A stretch of 64,000 nucleotides of DNA from assembly GCF_027744825.2 (NCBI RefSeq), contig NC_071337.1:11533031-11597030 (forward strand), given 5' to 3'. Position 1 is the stretch's first letter; every line of letters starts with the position of its first letter. The translations under genes were made by a program, and so were the position numbers. The DNA is from Synchiropus splendidus (lineage: Eukaryota; Chordata; Actinopteri; Syngnathiformes; Callionymidae). Shown here one piece after another: positions 35,201 to 49,079 of this stretch. The notes under the pieces are model-generated. The model was given only the letters and a program-made list of their open reading frames with translations. It did no database searches and had not been told where the DNA came from.

Positions 35201-38200
35201 AAATGTTGAAATGTTCAAGTTTCCTGCACTTACTCTGGATGCTAGCTCTTCATGCAGCACTGTCACCGGCTCTCGCTGTTGGTGGTACAGGAGGTGTGGC
35301 CCACTGTTCTCAGCACCAGACTGCTGGTTTCAAGAATATGGGAAAAATGAACTCCACTACCAAACAACAAATACTTTTAGTTTGTTTTTCAGTATTAAAC
35401 AAAACATACAAAGGTTATATAAGACTAGACAAGGCACTTTTTGTCGTACAAGTCAACTTTATCTTGTGAGCATGACCGTCCCCGATGCTGAGATTTTCAT
35501 TATCCCAGCAGAAGTTTTCTGAGTTTTGGCGACATGTAGTCAATAGTGATCCCAACAACAGCGCTACTTCATCATTGGCCGTTACAGAAGACTGCTTAGG
35601 AAATACATCAGTTGCACCAAAGTTCATCCTCATCTGTCCTCAGTTCTGAGGTAAGGAGAACCTTGTGCAGAGAAAAACTCCTGGATGATATTGAGCCCAT
35701 ACAGAGCCAAGTTTTCAGCCTCTGGTACATTCACAAACCTTCTTTCCCTCAGAGGACAATAGGGACTGCAGAAGCACTTAGTCCAAATAGCCGGTGTACA
35801 CACCAGCACCGGCACTGTGGCTACTGTAAATGGGTAAGATCTCCCTCATGATTCATGGAACAATAAAAAAGAAAACACTCCGAACATATAACAAACAATG
35901 ACCACTCTCAAATATGTTATTATATTTAACACTTCACTGCCCTCGTGGGCATTTATAATACAGTGAGTATACAGTATAATGTAGTGCACACATCCTACCA
36001 GTAACTCTGAAGTGTCTCTGGACCACACTCTAACATCAGTTGCGAGCACAAATTCTTCTGAAATAATGTGAAAGCAAATGACAGGAGATGTTAAAAAAAT
36101 TAATGAGGGGAAAATCACCTTAAATTTTTGTAGTCAGCTCATGTTTTTTGGACAGTTAGGCATTATTTAACCAGGCAGCGTTAGCTCATAACTAATAACA
36201 TTACAGTCTACCAAACACAGAAGATACTTCCCAGACCAAGTTACTGCAAACACTGTTTTCACAGAATCTTAAAAGTGTAAAGACAGATCTATTTTTGTTT
36301 CAAATAACATGGAGGCTACAACCGCATCATTGGCTTCACATTTTTGACATCACAGGATAGCAAAGTTAATTTATCTGTCAGTGCAAAGTCCGATCCAACC
36401 ACTAACCTTTGAACGTGTCACACAATGAGTGCGGTAATCCCAAAAATGTTTTTTATTATTTTTGTTTTGTTTACCTCCCTGAAAAAGCAAGTTGGTTTTG
36501 GGGTTCATTTGCAAAGTAAAAATTGATGTTTCATCCCTGAGCTTATTCCTGGAAATAATATGTATTTAGAAAACACTTCCTTTGAGGTTCGGCGGCTCGA
36601 ATCCACTCGCTGCCTCAGCCACCTCAGCCATTACCTCGTGTGGATATATGTGCTTTCATGGTGGCAACATAGGTAACTACCACCACGGGCGAATTAATAA
36701 CGCCTTTTATGTAGAGGTTTGAGTATTGTATTGTGTTTTGTGTTGTTTTTTTGGCGGGGTTGACTTCAGATATATAAACAGCACTGAAAACAGCACAAAC
36801 ATATACAACATACTCATATATACATATACATCAATGTCTTGACTGATCACAAAAACAAAAATATACAATTCATTCAGCTTTTAGTTTAGTAGTAAGTTTC
36901 TTTTTCAGTTCAAATACTTTTATGAGTACACTGTTGGAAAGAAGAACATGTAACATAACACACACAAACAGATACGTATATATTTCGCTGACCGACAGAT
37001 GAACAGAAGACAATATTTGAAGTGTATGTGGTGGCATTTATCCCGACTCTACCTTTTGTTCACAAATGTGACTTGGGGAAGCGCATTAACTACGAACAGA
37101 GTGTTCTGTTTTAAAATAGAGCGACTCCAACGGCTCGGGCTCATTATTTGCTGCGTCACGGGAACGTCCAAAAACCTCTTTCTGCACTAAAACAAATGAA
37201 AGCCATGAAATATAGATGAGAGTCACTGCTTCATTCATTTTTGATGTTTGGCGTTAAGATGAGTTAACAAAAGAAGAGACAAAGTCACGTGTCACACGTC
37301 AACAACACACTCCAGTCAGCTCACTGAGGAAGCCATGATTTTGAACTGGGAGCAAAGCAGATGTGGTTGCAGAGTCTTTTTCTCTGTTCATCTTGCGAGC
37401 TTCTTTAGAAGCTCTGTCTCTATAAACCATTGTTTAAATTGGCTGCAGCTCCTTCAGAGATGGTGAACCCTTGTTTCTACTGGTGCTTTTACCTCAGTTT
37501 AAAACAGGGATTCCAGCACAATGCAACCAGCTTCCAGGCCTTGTTTCTTGGTATAATAGAGTGTGAAGCCAGAAGACATCTGGGTCTAAGCAGAACTGTC
37601 AAAACACGCATGACATTCATTCATGGAAAAAGAAATCAAATTTGTTTTTCTAACAAAAAAAAATGAAATTGCACTGATCCTTTCACACCGTCCTTGGACT
37701 CCTTCCCTCAGGTGGATGTGAATGACCACAGTCGCTCACATCCCACAGGAAGGTGTCTGTTCATTGAAGTGCACTTCACTACCAATTCCTTTTTATTTTC
37801 AATCCCATGGGAACAAGCCAACACCTGAGGTAAACTGTTTTGTCAATATTCCATTTCTCTCCTGCGAAGCCTTGTGACTGTTCTCAACCATCATTGTGGA
37901 AAAACTCTGAATTATAATTCGTGTACCACGGTTTGATGGAGGTCAGTTTGTAAAGCAGTGCAAGCAAAGGTCCTGGATCCCACACCGTCTCCAGTAAGAC
38001 ACAGCAAATGTAGACAGGAGGATCTTTCAGATGTGGCTTGTACTGTAATATGTAGAATAAAATACCTTATAATTGGGTACCAATTACTTGCACAACTGCA
38101 TACCCAGTCATGAGACTATGAGAGTGAGCTATGAGCAAACCCCACTACGGCTGTCGTCTTGGAAAGATGTGTGTACGTTTGTGACTGTGGCTCCAGGTGC

Positions 38201-38600
38201 TCATTGCTCCTCGGCACCTCAGCCCCCTAAAGTCTGCCAGTCTGCCAAGCCTCGCCTCAGCTGATGCAGCTGGATCGATAAGCGGCAGGCGCTCTCTTCA
38301 TTAGGAGTCCCCGGGGCCAGTCCACCTGCCACTCACTGCCCGGCTCCTCGCTGGCAGCTTCTTCAGAGCCGGACTCTGCCTGCTTCCATTCATTCGATTT
38401 TGTGTCTCTGTGTCTTCCCTCAAACATTCTCTGCGGTTTGTTGTTGATATCATGTCTGAAGAAAAAAAAAAAATTACTGGAGCTGCTGATCCGCACACAC
38501 CTGTCAAGACTCATCGAGGTTCCATGGCTGTAGGTTTTGGGGTGGACGCCGTGTTAGACCATGTCGGGTGAAGCTTTCAGTAAGATTACGAAGAGCGGCT
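29290..38600. other. Intergenic DNA, no gene supported
   Basis: Nine kilobases of AT-rich sequence with only chance-sized ORFs on both strands. I checked the longer frames (for example 34648-34998 plus, 29217-29546 minus and 30318-30629 minus) for family motifs, signal peptides and splice-flanked exons and found none. Isolated poly-T and poly-A runs occur (33634-33644). I see no tRNA or rRNA gene. Confidence 0.55.
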
Positions 38601-38622
38601 TTCAGCGCATGACTGGGCTTCC

Positions 38623-38667
38623 AAATAGATAGATAGATAGATAGATAGATGGACAGATGGACGGACG

Positions 38668-38709
<42 letters not shown>

Positions 38710-38796
38710 TAGGTTAGGTTAACCTAACCGGACGGACGGATGAATAGAGTAGATAGGTAGATAGATGGACGAACAGACGGATAGATAGATAGATCA

Positions 38797-38878
<82 letters not shown>

Positions 38879-39140
38879 GGACGGATGGGCGATAGATAGA
38901 TAGATAGACAGATAGACAGACGGACGGACGGACAGACAGACACACAGATAGGTTAGGTTAACCTAACCGGACGGACAGATGAATAGAGTAGATAGATAGA
39001 TAGATGGACGAACAGATGGATAGATAGATAGATGGACGGACAGACAGACAGACAGGGCGGATGGACAGACAGACGGACAGACAGACAGACACACAGACAG
39101 GCAGACAGACAGACAGACACACAGACAGGCAGGCAGACAG

Positions 39141-39226
<86 letters not shown>

Positions 39227-39229
39227 GCT
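38623..39229. repeat. Compound GATA/GACA/GGAC satellite with an internal 239-bp repeat
   Basis: Tetranucleotide runs of GATA, GACA and GGAC alternate over about 600 bp. Inside, the 19-bp near-palindrome AGGTTAGGTTAACCTAACC occurs at 38711 and again at 38950, each time followed by GGACGGA..GATGAATAGAGTAGATAG, so a 239-bp block has been duplicated. Long Asp-Arg-Gln-Thr and Cys-Leu-Ser-Val frames across it are repeat artefacts. GATA/GACA satellites are known from vertebrate, including sex-linked, repeats. Confidence 0.95.
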
Positions 39230-42110
39230 ATATGTTTCTTCTGTTCCAGCACCGTGGGACCTCAGCTCAAACATAAAGACAGGCTGAGGTTATTCCTCAT
39301 CAGATACAATTATTCTGAAAATCTGAATCATCTTAATAATGTGTTCCTCTTCAAACTGGACAGAATATTCTGTCTTGAATTATTCAGTTCTCCTGCGTCT
39401 CTCTTCTCCCTAGCAGGGGTGCTAGAAAAACTAGTGCTTCATCTCAAAATAGAAAAGCCTGAACTACTTCTGATCAGTCTTTGATGGAACAAACCGTCTG
39501 TCTTTCACTTCATGGAGCTCTGTCATTAATGTTGTTCATGTTAATGTCACTTTATACTTTTATCGATAGGCTGGTGGACATAAACAACAAAAGGGCTGTT
39601 AGTGACAGCTAAGAATGACCTGGATAATTGTATCAGTTACTCATCATAAAAGTTCCTTTCATTGACGAAACATTTCGAAACAAGTTATTTTCTTTCATTT
39701 ATGAAAATCCTAAAACGATTTTAGTCTTTTAATGAACTGCGCTCGCTGGTTGATAGCGCAGCAGTCGGTCGGCGCTCGGAGTTCTGGACGCCTCTTTTGA
39801 GATCCACTCAGCAGGGGACGGGGAGATAAGCAACCTCAAGCAATTAGAGCATCATCTGACAGTGTTTGTCTGCTTTCTGCGGAGAGATTTCCGGTGTGTT
39901 GAGAAGCTGAGCCTCATCGATCCCAAAGGTCAAGTCTTAGCTTACTGCTGGTCCACCTTCCTGCTCAGACATACACAGGAACCTTTCTGAAACTTTGAGG
40001 GAATCAGTGCATGTAACTGATCTGCCTCCGCTGGGGTTTGTCGCCGCCGTATTACATGAGCGGCCGCGTGTTATCAGGCGAAGGTACATTTTGTCAGACA
40101 GAAATTGAAACTCTAGAATTGAAATTTTGAGAGCTGTTCAAAGGAACATACCTCAGCCAGTGGAGGTGAAGAGTTCACTGCATCTTCATCGCAGGCATAA
40201 TCCATAGTCTTATATTGATGCGTGTCCATTCACCGCACAACGTGATGTTGTATTTAGTGTTAGCAATTTTAGCATCACTGATCATATGATTCCATGTGTT
40301 CTTTGCGATGGTACTGCTGTTCACCAATATATCCACGAGGGGCAGCAACCCAAAGTCAAAAGTTTATGACAACAACAAACTCACAACTTGAGGATGAAGA
40401 ATTTCCGCCGTTGTTATGTCTTCTTCTGGTCTCATTAGAGCTACATATCGGGTATCAACAGCAACACTGCCCCCACAGTTTCCAGTGGTACTGCTCCGTT
40501 TGGTCCATATCCATAACGTTTGTGGAAACATGCAGAAATACGGAAGAAATAAATGCAGCCCCTACTCCGGCAAGCTCCAGTGGATCCTGTGGAACCGAGG
40601 GGGATGACCTGCAAACTGAAGGGCGTGTTGTCCAAGATGGAAGATGAGGACACAGATGGCTCAGTTTACCAGGAAGAATGTGAGGAAAGGGGCCCACAGG
40701 TCTGCAGCAAGTCCATTCACCAACGGGGCCATGGCAGGCAGACCCTTTGAAAAGGGTGGGTGTAGCTCTGAACGCTCCCCTCTGGAGAACTGCTGCTGAC
40801 ACAGCGGTGCCGGATCCACTTTTTCTGTTAGCAAGACATTCTCCACAAAGATCTTTCATGTAATGTGGCCCTTGAAGAACTTGAAGTGCCCACCCCGGGT
40901 TTGGACGACACAGTAGAGGCAGGTTTGTCTGTCTGAGAGAAGCTCAGCAGAACTGCTGCTCCTCCATGTTACAAGAAGCCAGGTGGCCCGGGCACCTTGA
41001 CTCCTGGATGCCCTCTTGTGGGTGAGCCTTGGCTCACCTCACTAGCCCATCAGGTAGGTTTCCTGGTGTCCATACATGGAGGACGGATCCACTCTATCTG
41101 GAGCACAAGGAAACAATCTTGACCAACATTCATTCTGGTCATTAACTGATGAATGGTCCTTATCTTGTCATTGCTCTGCAGAAGATGAATATTGTTTACA
41201 TACAGCGGAAATCTATCGTCAGCTTTGTTTTCTCCAAGGTAGATGCTTATCTGTCTGGCCGAGCGCATCATCATCATCATCATCGTCATCACAACAGTGA
41301 TGAATAATGCAGAAGCAAAAATGTTTCTTCTCCCTGGACTTGGCGACTGCTGACCAACTCTAAGTGCTGTCTCTCTCTCAAAAAACCATTAGGCAGTTCT
41401 CAGACGCCTCTTGGAGCCTGACTGTATTTTTCACACACAAGTTTCTTATCCACTGCTTCTGCACCAACAGATAAGATTAAAAGTCCCGAGTAATTAATTG
41501 GCAGCCAAGAAAACTAATTTCTCCCCCCAAAAAAGAGGGGAAAAAAATCCCCAAATTGGACTCTTCAGTGGCTGGTGAGTTCAGATTGGCTGTGCTTGCT
41601 GGCCTCTTTGTGTATGGACCATGGCAATTAAGTTGAACAGCTGACTGCATCAGGAGGTGTTTCATTCACACATGGCTCCCCCAGATAGCAAGGGATATTT
41701 TCATTCACCTGCATCCCTTCCCCTTCCTGACAAGAGAAGGCCCTCAAGAGAGAGGGATTTCATTTAACACACACTGTGAAAAGAAAAGTCAGTGTGAAAA
41801 GCGCTTTGGTGCAGACGGGCATCGAGGTGGCCGGCAAGGTTCAGAGCAAGCTATCCAACAGAGGACTTCTACAGATCTCCACCATCAGCTCTGCCGGAAC
41901 ATCAAGATGAACAAGCAGGTGAAGAATTTCTGAGGCAGTGATGTCTTATTCAAGGCTGAGATGTCGAACAGGACAAACAGCAAATCGACAAATTTTCTTC
42001 TCCAAATATTGCTCTGCAGATCCGTGGCCATGTTTCTACCATTCTTTTTTTTTTCTTCTACCACCTTACACCCCAAACATACCTGCTTTTCTCGCACCTT
42101 TCATAAATTG
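39230..42110. other. Intergenic DNA, no gene supported
   Basis: No host exon is recognisable. Overlapping frames on both strands at 40294-40860 are open for 110-135 codons and moderately GC-rich, but show no family motif and are probably chance or an old repeat. One LINE fragment lies at 40911-41045, and an ATC trinucleotide run at 41266-41290. Confidence 0.5.
40911..41045 (+). pseudogene. RTE-type LINE 3' coding fragment, degenerate
   Basis: The text GCTGCTCCTCCATGTTACAA, GAAGCCAGGTGGCCCGGGCA and GGATGCCCTCTTGTGGGTGA follows a phrase common in fish RTE-like elements (LLLRIERSQMRWLGHL.RMPPGRL.GE). The readable piece here is AELLLLHVTRSQVA, then the frame breaks. Several indels make it non-functional. 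Confidence 0.5.
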
Positions 42111-42118
42111 ATGTATTT

Positions 42119-42450
42119 TTGTCTCCTCCATTTGTTCTTTCTTTCGTTTTTCCTCTCTTTTTTCTTCATCATCCTAACAGTGTATTCTTCTATTCTCAAT
42201 TCTTTCTTTCTCCTACCTACCAATGTATCTTCCTCCCCTCAATCCTTTCTTTCTTTGTTCTTTCTCCCTCTCTTTGTTTCTTTCCCACCGATCAATGTAC
42301 TGTATCATTCAATCCTCAATCCTTTCTTACACCTTCCGACCAATGTATCTTTCTACCCTCGATCATTTCTTTCTTTTTTCTTTCTCTCTTTCTTTCCCTC
42401 CTTATCAATGTACTGTATCATTCTATCCTCAATCCTTTCTTTCAGCCAAG
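42119..42450. repeat. Pyrimidine-rich minisatellite, about three units of roughly 115 bp
   Basis: The phrase CAATGTACTGTATCATTC recurs at 42294 and 42408, and CCAATGTATCTT.C.ACCC-type text at 42221 and 42341; TCAATCCTTTCTT marks each unit. A third, diverged unit begins near 42180. The strand is almost pure C/T, so long Phe-Ser-Leu reading frames over it (up to 179 codons) are compositional artefacts. Confidence 0.75.
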
Positions 42451-42459
42451 TCCTCAGTG

Positions 42460-45400
42460 ATGCTGAGGAGGAAGAACAGATTGAAAGAAGGTCCCGATGA
42501 AAACCGTGTTTTGTGGAACCTGCTGAAGTCCAGACTGACATTAGAACATTCGTTTTTTGTTTTTTTTTGACTGATATCAGAACTTGTGCTGAAACATGTT
42601 TGGTAGATGGATCGCGGAAGATTGAATCTCAACTTCTAAATTTAGATTTTTCATGTTTATTTTCGGCTCATTTATTTCATCATTATAAATGTTGAGTTGT
42701 GAAAATAACAGTTCTTTCTAACACTTCTTTTTTCTTTCTTTTTATTCCTATTCTTTCTTTCTTTCTTAATAATGGATGTATTGGATGCATGGATATAAAA
42801 ATCAATCTGTTCTTTATTTCCTTAAACCCTCCCACCCTCATGGTTCCTCTTCTCTGATATACTGTATATACCACCTCTTATGTAACCTCCCAGCTATGAG
42901 CGCTTACATGGAGCCTAACAACATCTTGCAACACAGAGGAGACGCTGGATTTTGGAGGAAATATGAGCACTTATCTCCTGAGGGTTGAAGGATCCTGTTT
43001 AAAAATCATCAGAGTAATGTGATGGAGAGAAATGAATGGCGGAGGGATGGAATGGTTAATCGTCTGTGCAAGTGTTTGATCATCTAGGGGGACATTGGAG
43101 GAGAGATTGTGTCATGGTGGCGCTGCTGGGGGAGGCTGTGAAATATCGCAGACTGGGTGTGAATCAATGTGACTTGTGTGTTCCTTCGCTTGAAAACATC
43201 CTTTCTGCCAAAAAATGCCTTTGCTCTTAGATGCTTTTCAGTCAAGCAGGAAATGTATTCAGCAGAGAAATATCCATCACAATATGGAGTGGAAACCTTT
43301 GATACCGCCTGTTTACACAAAATAAAAGAGCAGTCAACAGACTGTTGCGGCACAGCTTCATTCAAAGTCAAGCTGGAGACTGCGAGTGTGACTCTTCTCG
43401 GCGCTCCCTCAACTACACCTCATTTAAATCTGTCAGCAGTGTCACCATAAATATCACACCACATCTGCACTCGGCTGCAGCCGAGCCAGCTTCAGCTCCG
43501 AAGCCAGGCATCAGATTCACAGCGAATAAAAACTCATGAACCACGCCAACATCGGAGGTCGTCCAGTCCATTATAAAAATGCTCTATCTGTTCATGAATG
43601 TTACTTACTGTTACAGTTTTTAATGAGGAAATACATGGCTTTGTTGGCTGGCAGAAAGCTGCTGCGAGGGTTTTCGACATTCATTATTTTAAAATTGTTC
43701 CTTTAATCTTACTTTGTATGTGGTTGCTATATTAAATTGTATTTGAATGTTGAGTGATTTCATAACTTTGACTTTCTGGTTACTGTAATTTAAGTATATT
43801 CTAATCTATTTATCAGGCATCTTTCTTCTCCTTTCCTCACTTTATGCAAGCATGAAGACATACTGAAAAAAATTAATTTTTCAGATGTTAATTTACAATC
43901 TCTTCTGCTTCATCCACAAATATTTATTTATTTTCTTCATACTTCATTATATATCTGTCTATGCTTAAAACTGCCATCATTTGTATTTTGTAGACATTTT
44001 CACTTTGATTATGCCATTTATATATTTTCTTTCTATTGGAATATACATTTATTTTTGCCAAAATATGACCTGCTGATCAATGTCCATTTTTACTACAAGT
44101 CCCATGATGCAGTACAACAGCAGGTCAGGTGAAAAATGTTCATATCAAAATAGCATTCCTGAATAAACATAAGTAAAAAATATTCATCCTGGTTGTCATC
44201 CATGGGGCTGATACCAAAACAAGTGCAAAAAAAAGCAAAGTGGAAAATGATTCATCATGTTCCAAAAATAAGTTCACAATTTTTTTAGCAAATGTGCAGC
44301 TAGAAAAACATGTGGATGAAGGAGGTCAAGAGCTTTTTTTTTCACCATCATTCTTCTATTAAATCCTCACACATGCAACTGGGAGAGATGACTTCACCTG
44401 TTAGTCATGTTCTTTTTTTTCCTCCCCCTTACACACCTTACACTCTCCATGGTTCTGGTGAGACAACACCTTTGAAATATATTCCTCTTGCATCTCTCCA
44501 TACGAGATATGCTACCAACCATAAAATACACAACCACCCGTTTTCAATTGCTCAGTAAATCACCTACAATTTGTGGTCCAGCCTCCGTCTTATATATCCG
44601 CTGCACAATTTAGGATCCTGGCAAACCTCATGCCGTATGCTTTGTTTTGACACAAGTGTGTTCCAAGTCGCAGGACCAATTCTTGCTGTGGCCATTTTCC
44701 CCGACATCTATATTTGAAAGTCATCACAAGTGAAAAATCATTTATTACTCAGAGAAGGTTGCAGCGGCGTCGCGCAGGAGGTGCAGGTCTGTCTCGGTAA
44801 CTAGGACTCGGGTGTTTACTCTGACGTCTCTCCTGAATGTGTGTCATCTAATGTATGCAGCCACAGCCACCGCTGCTCAGTTCTACTGGGTATTGGGGAT
44901 TACATGAACTAAAGTGACATCCACTCTGTTCGTGCTTGTGTGGGTGTGTGTGTGTGTGTGTCTCTCCCTGACAACTGAGGCTGAACACAACCACAGACTC
45001 GACCCATGGGGAGGAGACTTGTTTTGCATGATCATTGGAGGATTGTAGGGAAACTGCAGATCAAAATCGGAGCTGAGCTTCAAATTTCAGAAGTCAGGAC
45101 ATTTGAGTGTTACACAGGTGTTGAAAATGGCACTTTGGCATTTCCAGAAAAGTAACATTTGTCAACAACCAGCAGCCTGGCTCCGGTGAGGAAAGAGAGC
45201 TACGCATTCTTTAAACCTACTGCAACTCTTCATTTGAACAGCAACAAAGCAACATTGAGTGAACCCGTGTTTTCCCACTTCAACGTGGGGCATCAAGTGG
45301 CTCAACTCCAAGCATCTGACAGATGACAGAGCCTCATATTAAATCCACCCTCCAGATACTGAGGATTGCTTTGAGTCAATAATCTAATGTTATGTTGTTC

Positions 45401-48400
45401 ATATTGGGAATTAATTCTTTTAAATTTATGCTAAATAATTTGCAATAGTTTGTACAGTTGATCCTGGTGAGCCACGTCAAGCTCTTATGCTGAAGGTAAG
45501 AGATGGTTTGATGACTGTCAGATAGACACTTAACTGGCAATAAAACAAACTACATATTGCAGGGAAAAGCGTAACAAAACACAAAATTAAAATCAAAGAA
45601 AAGTAAGGTGTGTTTATTTGCCACCTGCGGAACAAATGAGGGACAATGGTGTGTAATGTCAGGAGACAGCAGCGTTGAGCTTCTTCAAGGTGTAATTTGG
45701 CAACGTTGTCATGTCATCTCACCGTCACTCTCAGCTCAGAACCACCCACTACTCATATCCACCTTCCTTCTCGTCTCATTACAGCAGAAGCATCTTCATC
45801 TACAGCATCTCAGCATACGGCAGACAAAAACTAGTTCAGGTGTGGATTAAGACGTGGGTCACATGATTCAGGTGATGATGATGATGGTGGGCGCAAGGAA
45901 AATGAAGGGCTGTTTGCGTGTGTCTGTGGGGGAGAGGGGCTATAAACACTATGGTTTGCATAAATAAATGAAGTGTTTCAGAAATAAGTTTCCATCGCTG
46001 CACTTCAATGAACAATTTAATATTGTATTGTTTATGTATTTATTCAAAATCTAGCCACTATTATGTTAGGAAATAACTAAAGTTTGAATACATATATGAA
46101 TGAAAAATAAATATTTAATTTGACTTTTTTCTGGTCATTTTAAATAATTTATTTTGAATAAATTACATATATATGTATCACATATCCTTTTAAATATAAT
46201 ATAATATAATATATGCAAAGTAAATTACATAAGACTACATTAGTAACCTATTGTGAGACAGCAGAGTAAACGGTTGTTTCAACAAAAATAAATATTATGG
46301 GTAACATTATTTAATACTGATAAAGATAAGCAAATTGTTAGGAATCATTTTAATTATTATACATTATGACAGATCACAAAAAAAATTATGATGAATGGAT
46401 TTGTGTGGAACATACAAACATACAAAATGTTTCACTATATACTTACTTTCACTATATACTTCACTTCACATGAATGATTTTTTTGTGGCGAGATATTCTT
46501 TAAATAAATACACAGGGGGCCACCTACAAGGTAGTATATATAACATATAATAAAAGCTAAATAACAATGAACTAAAAATATTTTATATTAGTCAGAGAGG
46601 TTTTTCTCATTTCAGTCCACTATTTGAATAAATGGTGTTTCACTGATTTACAAATTAATTGAAAACAATATGAACACCATCTGACATTGACATTGTTTCG
46701 TGAATTTATTATCTTGACAGTAAAAAAAAAGTACATAGAAATCCAAGTCAAACAATCCTTCATTTTCTGTCAACATCATGAAACACAAAGAAACAGAAAA
46801 GACCAAAAATAGTGTTGAATTCCAGCAACATGTTCAACAAACGTTCAGTCCTCATTCAAAACAGTCTGACAGGAGTTGGAGAACAAGAGGGGGATGATGC
46901 AATGCAGCACACTGGGGCTCCACAGACATTATTTTTCAACAGTGGACGCACAAAAAAAGTGCCCATTTCACATATTCAGCAGGTGTTGCAGCAGATGAGC
47001 GGAATAGCAAAACAGCAGTCCATCTCCTCTCTCTCTCTCTCTGCAGAGTGTGATCTCCTCACTGGTGACACAGTCCATTTCATTTATTAGTCCGTCCACA
47101 CATCACGCCTTAATCTCACACAGCAAACTTAAAAAACGACAGATTAGACCCAAATCTGACGGATCTCCTGCTCCGATTTTCAACACACTGCAGCAGCGGA
47201 ATTGTAATCTCTTCGTGCTACTTCTGCGAGATCCCTGGATTATAAATAATCTCAGTTTTATTTGCCGGATGAGGGGACTCCCTCTCTTCCAACACTTCTT
47301 CTGGACTTTTATTGTGGCGGAGAGAAAACCAGAAGAATCAATAGCTGAATCTCAGAGCTAGTGACCAGTGCTCTTCTGAGACTGGTGAATGTTACTCAGC
47401 GCTGCCAAAAACTGCGCTGCCACAAAACCATGTGGAGGCAAACTTAAATCTGAGTATGAAAGTGTGTTTACTGAAACAAGAGCAGTGTTTTCAGATTGGA
47501 GAAGGTCAGTCCAGCTCAACTAGGAATTTGTGCTCGCACAGAAACGTCCAACATAAGCTGTGGGCAGGTTGTTGTACTAAAAAGGCAAAAGTAGACTTCT
47601 TGAGTTGCATAACTGTGGGCTGTTATTGGTACTTGAGCGCAGTGTTGCACTTGTGTACCTTGTTGTACGACTACATGGGTACAAAAGTATAACACTACTA
47701 CAATTTTACAAACATGTCTGCAACTCGTATCTTAGTTATTTTATGGTGACAGAAACGCTTAAGTTCCACATTTGTTTAGTTAAAATCACACTCATGTCCT
47801 CTTCTTCATCCATTTCTTCTGGACAAATCCAGTTTTGTTTTGTTTTTTTTACATTAAGACACATATTTGACAAATTACTTTCCACTGTTGCTGAAGTGAG
47901 AGCATTTTGTTGTGTGATGCTGTGCTGCTTTACAGCAACCTACAATCTACTTTGGGGACTCACTGATGCTTTTAAGAAGCCAAACTGCTGTTAGCAAAAA
48001 TGCCCTGTTATTAATGGGAACAGTCAATCTTTTGTTGCGCATTTTGCATGTATTTGAAGACACATTTCCAGAACATGAGTGTTGCAGTATATAATTTTTG
48101 CTTCTAAAACTGAATTTCTGAATGAACAATGTTGTGTACATGAACCGACTAGCTCACGTGCGTTACATTTTGACAAAACTCAGTTTTTGCAGTTATATTA
48201 TTGAACATAAAAAGCAAATGATGCATTAAACATTCACTTTTTTTGCCCCCAAGAATACTATTCTATTCTATTCTAGGTAAAAGTTACACATTTGTGGTAA
48301 TCTTTTGACTCACTTTTGAGCAAATCTTTTTCTCCAACTGGAGGGTCACGGTTGTGCATGAACATTATCACAACTATAAATCCTCTTGTCCTTCTTTTAC

Positions 48401-49050
48401 GCCTCAAAGATCCACTGTTGTGCGATTCTTCTCCACAAGAAGAAAGAGTGATCTACACACTGCTCCTGGTCCCTCACCACGGCGGTGTGTCACATTTGCC
48501 CCAGTGATTCCTTTAGAGATTTGGCTGGCAAGGGTCCAAAAGATAAAGGAAGCCCCCTCTGTCAGACAGGAAGTGCGGGCGATGAAGGACTGGGGGAGGA
48601 CCAGGGAATCAATCAGGCAGCCGTCTGGCCCCTGTGCACTCAGGAGACACTAACAACCGTCGGGCCCCTCGGGGACTGGACACACAAGTGAGCGCAGCTC
48701 CGCACAGACGTCCCACTCTGACGGATGAATTCCAACCCATTAAACAGACAACACCGCCACAGACTCGCAGAATAATCTCTTGGATTAAAATAATATTCAT
48801 AAAGCAGTCATCCACTTTCACAACTGAGAGAAATGACAGTCACAACAAGGCACCTCGTGTAGGCCTCAAATTCCTACGGGTGAGACCAGCGTCAGAGCGT
48901 TTTCTAACAGACAATCAGCCGCTACATTTTAATCAGTCTCAAAATAGTTTTCTCCGTGGTGAAAGAAAAACAAGTGCAAAAAAACGGACTATTTTTTGCA
49001 GCACATATGCGTCAGCAAAGAACAGGCGTTAGGAGGATCTTGAGCCCCCT
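42460..49050. other. Intergenic DNA 3' of galnt12, no gene supported
   Basis: Mostly AT-rich sequence with short chance ORFs, a (TTTC)-rich patch near 42745-42770, a GT run at 44938-44959 and TATAA repeats at 46192-46213. Frames at 48354-48821 are open on both strands and GC-richer than their surroundings, but no motif or splice pattern supports a gene. This is also where the ANKS6 gene would be expected if human gene order were kept; I see no ankyrin-repeat exon. Confidence 0.5.
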
Positions 49051-49079
49051 CTACTGGAGAAGCTGCTGGACTTCAAGAT

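Noticed and set aside
36560..36690. A tRNA-like GGTTCG..TCGAATCC stretch
   Set aside because: No cloverleaf could be drawn with acceptor and anticodon stems; probably a chance match or an old SINE trace.
38724..39484. Long Cys-Leu-Ser-Val and Asp-Arg-Gln-Thr proteins on both strands
   Set aside because: Products of GATA/GACA tetranucleotide repeats.
40294..40860. Overlapping 117- and 134-codon ORFs on opposite strands
   Set aside because: No recognisable domain, no splice signals that extend them, and a degenerate LINE fragment follows. Kept only as unexplained intergenic sequence.
41961..42570. A 179-codon Phe/Ser/Leu-rich plus-strand ORF resembling a membrane protein
   Set aside because: Hydrophobicity comes from pyrimidine-rich DNA; all three frames look alike and the sequence is a minisatellite.
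48354..48821. Possible coding exon downstream of galnt12
   Set aside because: Open in several frames on both strands with no motif; slightly raised GC content explains the open length.
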